DNA from: Phlegmacium glaucopus
Taxonomy: Eukaryota > Basidiomycota > Agaricomycetes > Agaricales > Cortinariaceae
Reading direction: 5' to 3'
Assembly: GCA_015039465.1 (NCBI GenBank)
Contig: MU130702.1
Span: 186,001-250,000, forward strand
DNA: 64,000 nt
The notes beneath the pieces were generated by a model, which saw nothing but the letters and a program-made list of their open reading frames with translations, ran no database searches and had not been told where the DNA came from. The position numbers and the translations under genes were made by a program. Within the stretch, counting starts at the first letter, position 1; every line of letters starts with the position of its first letter. Shown one piece after another: positions 57,201-64,000 of the stretch.

Positions 57201-60200
57201 GTCAGGGTGTGAAATTATGTTTAGATCGGCCATACCCTCAGTGTGTCCTTGCCTGTGGGACCCTGGTACATCTTGACCATGAACAGTCACGTCTTCCGGC
57301 AAGGCTATTGCATGTCCTCTGGTTAAAGACTGTCCAGCACTATTGCTAGGTGTCATAGTGTAAGGTTGAGTAGGAAATTCTGAGCCTTTTTCTGTGACGG
57401 GTAGCGTTGTTGGTTGAAGGTTCGTTGCAGGGATAGAATTGTGTCTTGGGTTAGATGGACCAGGGAATATGTTCGAATGTTCTTCCTCTACGAGTGGGTT
57501 CAGTTTATGGGATGTCGTGTTGAAAGTTTGGCGAGAGGAATGCCCTGAACTATTTTGTTTTATCGCTGTGGCAGTGGATGGTCGTGGGATTGATATTCCG
57601 ATGCTGTTTTGGGCATCGGAGTGGCCCAAGCTTATGGTAGCAGCTTGGAAACCTTCTCCATGAAAAGCCTTGGTGTCAGGTGGCATGTTGTTGTAATGCC
57701 GCAAGTTCTTCCCAGAAGCAGAAGTGTTCTGTCTAAAACCCGTCGTCGTGGAAGGTCGTGCGATCACTATATCGAGGCTTTCCTGTCCATTCGATCTCAA
57801 TTGGCTACTCTTCAAAGGAGGCATTTTTGGATGTACGTCCACATTGGAAGTCGCAGCATGGCATTTCTCTTGATTGGGAAGAGTGTTCGGTGATATAACG
57901 TTAACGTTATTCCGCCATCCCGAGGGCATTTTAGAAGTGTCTGTATCCTGAGACATTGAAAAAGCAAGGCTGGTCATATATGGACGAACCGTCGAACCTC
58001 TTCCCGAGTTACTTCTGTAGTCCATAGCTGTGGACGGTCGGTGGATGGACAACCCAGTATATAACTGTTGATCTAATCTTTCGGTGGGTTTTACAGACGA
58101 CAGCTGTTTAAAGAGGAATTGGTTTTCAGGCAAAAAGTATATGGCTTGACAAAAATCAAATGTACATACAGAGACTTCATCTCTGGGCTGCGTGACGGCT
58201 TCAACCTCGTTCATTTTCGAGACTATGACTGTATCGACTGCTGGCTTGCCTGAGTCTTGAATGATGTTCTCATTCAAAGGTGCGGACTGTAGGCTCTGCT
58301 TCACGGTGTTTGAGGGCGGATCTACCGAATGTGTCTCATGAACCAGATTGTTGCCAGACATCACAGCAGGGCCCCATTTATGAAGATTGTGCGACGGATC
58401 CGTTTCGACAGCAGATTGTAAGTTGCTACCTTGCTGAGGTGGAGGGTGTGTTACCTTACGAGGCAGCCCTGGGTCAGAATTTGATACTGGCGGTGCCGGG
58501 TCAGTACTTACTGAAGGTATAACAGTCTGGGATGTAGACCCCATTGGTTGTCGACTTGGCACGGCTCCCACATTTTGGGGTGGAATACGGTGCTGGACCT
58601 TATGAAGCACTGACGGAACTATATCCACCTCCACTTCCTTCTTCAGCCTTGAATCAGGTAGACGCTCCAGAGAGCGGTTGGGCTCCTTGGAGCCATCTGC
58701 CTGCGTTGATGTGTAGGGTATCTCAGGCAATGGAGATGAACCTGGGGTTTGCAGCTTGTCATGTACAGTCATAAGAGATGGCTGTGTGTGCCTTGGCTTG
58801 CTCGCCACTTTGTAAATGTCGAATTTCCCATTATAGAGCAAAATAAAAACTGACTCTGTGGATGTAGCCGCTCTCGCGTGTGCCCTTCGATGAATGGGCT
58901 ATCGTGGCATGGGATGGGAAGAGATTTTGTGGTTGAGCAGGGCCCCGAGACGGAGGTCGACGAACAATGGGCGTGTCGATCTGCTTATAATCAAGTTTAA
59001 TCAGAACCTTCAAGGTGTAGGCTACGTACCTCCCTAGGTCTGGACACATCACCAGCATGCGGCGGAGGCTCATCTGGTCTACTGGATTTTAAGCGGTTTA
59101 GCTTTGGACAAGCGGGATATGAGCATCCAATACGGAATGAATGATGTTCATCCTCACTATTTCTCTGCGAGACAGAGCCTCTGCTTCTCTTGCAGAGACC
59201 ACATTCAGCGGGACGATGGTTGGCGGAAGGCCAGCGTCAATAATATAGGACTCTTTTGGAGGTAAATAGATAGGCATGTGTTGAGGCGTAGGGGGCACAG
59301 GAAGCTGTACATCTTCCGAGAATGACACAATCGTTGCCTTTACGGCTGACGGCTTGGTGGACCCGAAGGGCTCAGCGGACATGCCTTGACGATGAATGAT
59401 CTGTTTTGGACGTTAATGGACAACAAAAAACGGTGTACAACTTTGTAAGACCTTGGAAGACGATCCCCCCCCTTCCTCTGCTCTATGACGTTTTGTCAAT
59501 AGCTGGTGCATATATTTTGGTCGCGTCGAACTGTCCGAACTCTCTCCGTCTTCTACTCCGGGAGATGGGTTTATTAGAGTGTTGGACGTTTTCCGCAAGA
59601 GTTTGCGGCTGTGTCCAGTATGGGTGTCAGAAGCCCAACCTATGCCCGGGTCCCTTCGTCTCTCGCGATCAGGAGCGGGAGTTCTAACCCTCCCGGCATC
59701 TTGTTCACCATCTGTGGCTTCAGCACGATGTTTGATCTGACCCCCAAGCCGCTCCCTCGCTCTTTCAGGTTCCTTCTCAAGCCATCTGTCTCTTTCTTTC
59801 TGTGATTCGTAACTGTCGTCTTTTCTTCCACCCCCCGTCGCTCTACCTCTGTGGTGGACCTTGTTACGTTCTTCTTGTTTGGTCCTTTCTCCGTCATACG
59901 GCACATCGCTATTCAACGCTCTTTCCGTCCCTCTCGTCAAATTGGAACTCTCTTTTCTGCTTCCTTTGTCCTTTGTTCGATTCTTCCCTTTCTCTCCTTC
60001 TCTGTCCGAATCCCGTTCCCTTTCGCGGTGATCTCTTTCAGTGTATTTATCACGGTCTCTTTCTCGTCCTATTTCCAAATTCCGATCCTGTTCGCGCTTG
60101 GCCCGGGCTATTTCTCGTTCTTTTTCAAGGATCCGCTCTCGCTCCTTCGCGCGGCTCCTCTCCCGATCCCTTTCCTCTCTTTCGCGCTCTCTGATACGAC

Positions 60201-60870
60201 CTTTTTCCCACTCCCTTTCCTTTTCTTTTCTATCTCTGTCTCTGTCTTTTTCCCGACGTTCGAGTTCTTTCCCTCGATCTCTTTCATCTCCACTTTCGCG
60301 ATATCGTTCTATTTTTTCACTCCGCCCTTGAACATGTAGTTTAGCTTCGTCCTCTACTTGCTTCGAAACGGCTGGCGTCGTGGACGGGAGCCAGGATTCA
60401 CGTCTTCCGCCACGATGGCTTTTGCCGGACGTTTCACGAGAATGCGTTCCTGAAGGGTAAGCAGGGCCTTGGGCTTCACGTGAATATACTTGATATTTAG
60501 TGTCGCCGTGCTCATGGGGTCGGGGGGTTCGTGAAGATATAGGGGGATAATTCTGGGAATAGGGCATTGACGAGCTACCTATATTTTGCCTAGTCGTATG
60601 CCTCGCCATGTCGTTCGTACGAATAGCTTGAGTTTCGAGTGGCGCTGTGGATATATCGAGTAAAGGTACTTTGAGTGCGTGGGCTGAATTTAATGCACGA
60701 TATCGTTTCTCGCCATGTGAGGCAGCAACATCTGGGTGAACAGGTATTGATTTAGGGGGGCTTCTCTCAGCATTGGTGTTTGAAGGAATCCAGAATTTAT
60801 AGGAAGACTCTTTTGTAGGTTTGGAAGAGCCTGCTTGGGTGTCACTGAAACGTGAGAAGAGACTTTTCAT
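54241..60870 (-). CDS. large disordered protein with Arg/Glu/Asp-repeat region
   Basis: Eight exons: 60870-59452, 59400-59158, 59101-59030, 58980-58855, 58796-58170, 58103-56453, 56399-54550, 54495-54241; 2080 residues, with all phases closing. The first 130 residues start MKSLFSRFSDTQAGSSKPTK. A charged block (about 180-330) is built from short Arg-Asp-Arg and Arg-Glu-Arg units of the kind seen in RNA-processing proteins. The remaining 1700 residues are Ser, Pro, Thr, His and Gln rich with repeated IxIPRPSTAxxxRQN-like stretches (about 900-1060). No folded domain is recognised. The 66-base intron at 58104-58169 is a multiple of three and stop-free, so it may be retained. Could alternatively be two genes. 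Confidence 0.6.
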
Positions 60871-61681
60871 GCAGACGTTGCAGCCAGCAGCAATTGGCAA
60901 TGCTACGAATCCAGTAAACTTCCAAATAAGAAGCAGACAAAACCGGGCGGCAAATACGGTTTAAGAGGATATAAAGTGAACATGAGGCAGCATGGAGGAT
61001 TTACATAAGTTTGACAGCAGCTATCCGCATCAGAGGCGTTTTATTTGCAATTGATGAACTACTGATACTAATAGTGTATGCCAAGATGTAGAACATACGA
61101 TAAGAAAGGTATAATGCTAATAATGCATTTTCCAAATCGTGTGCAAAAGGCGTAAACAAAGGGGTAGCGACGAGTAGTAACCTCGGTTGATCTGAATTCA
61201 AAACGAAAACCGAACAACATATCACAACCCTTTTGATCGATCTTACACGATTTTGACTCATTACACGACAGTAGAACAGCTGCAAGGCTGCTGGAAACTT
61301 TATGTCTCCCTGTCGAGACAATTTAAGGATCGTGTGGTATATAATAGACGAAGGGCCCGAAGATGAACAGTGTTGGAAAAGAATGTATTGTTGTGGAGAA
61401 ATAAAGGAGGAGTCACCAATTTTTATACCAGGCTGTGTATGAAAATATTAATCAGCCGGCAATGACCGCAAAAGCCCTCGTTCCTCTAAGGCTTACTCCC
61501 ATATCTTCACACAGCTTATTATCTCTTCTTGACACCATTACAGACCACTTTTTATATTTTGCTGTTGTCTCTAGTCAAACACTAATTCGTCATCATCTTG
61601 CTCTACTTGGCTTGATATGGTTCGTATAGTTGGCACCACTTTTATCGTCTCTCATTTCATTTCATCAAACAGAACGACACG
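60871..61681. other. divergent upstream region, disordered-protein gene / UBP15
   Basis: About 810 bases between divergent start codons. Short open frames (for example 61001-61321, minus) show no motif or splice-phase support. CT-rich sequence lies just before 61682. Confidence 0.5.

Positions 61682-64000
<2,319 letters not shown>

Noticed and set aside
59802..60339. Long plus-strand frames (Phe/Ser/Arg-rich)
   Set aside because: They are the reverse reading of the Arg-Glu/Arg-Asp repeat region of the minus-strand disordered protein; no start or splice context.

Overview
This window looks like a 64 kb piece of a nuclear chromosome from a filamentous basidiomycete, most likely an Agaricomycete. 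The evidence is the density of short introns (mostly 45-65 bases, up to ten per gene), gene spacing of a few hundred bases or less on both strands, and proteins with basidiomycete-style disordered tails. I built the gene models by eye, joining exons at GT-AG or GC-AG sites and checking that reading phase closes across every junction. I see 28 protein-coding genes (27 complete, one cut by the right edge), two clear pseudogenes, one doubtful gene fragment, and no tRNA, rRNA or CRISPR.

Left region (1-8.0 kb): an accessory, recently rearranged block. Three paralogous four-helix membrane genes of MARVEL-like layout (43-1612, 1843-3181, 6202-8040) surround an intact voltage-gated proton channel (Hv1, 3301-4065, minus). 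Between them lies a decayed duplicate (4366-5982). It is a chimera of one MARVEL-like paralogue, the tail of another, and a broken Hv1 copy.

Middle left (8.1-18.5 kb): a FUN14-domain protein, the rRNA m5C methyltransferase NOP2, a 2.2 kb gene-free stretch with a 102-base tandem repeat, an Ala/Glu/Lys-rich protein, the translation factor subunit eIF2B-epsilon, and a small Pmp3-type membrane proteolipid.

18.5-24.5 kb: three genes of tryptophan breakdown to NAD sit side by side: kynurenine formamidase (BNA7), kynureninase (BNA5) and kynurenine 3-monooxygenase (BNA4).

25-43 kb: an AT-hook protein, the ER lectin Yos9/OS-9 (with a C-terminal RDEL), a Hal/Npr1-type kinase, the splicing helicase PRP28, a small EF-hand-like protein, a METTL21-type methyltransferase, a DH-PH Rho exchange factor, asparagine synthetase and a plasma-membrane Qa-SNARE.

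43-64 kb: a 1.3 kb non-coding stretch rich in inverted repeats and GATA pairs, then phosphatidylinositol synthase, a mitochondrial AAA-ATPase, the Smc5/6 subunit NSE1, phosphatidylserine synthase (the second enzyme here that uses CDP-diacylglycerol), the primase large subunit PRI2, a 2080-residue disordered protein, and the start of a USP7/Ubp15 deubiquitinase.

Most of the window is ordinary housekeeping sequence. The parts most worth a second look are the Hv1/MARVEL array with its chimeric pseudogene, the kynurenine gene trio, the number of GC-AG introns (about six of roughly 143 modelled), and the structured non-coding stretch at 43.4-44.2 kb.
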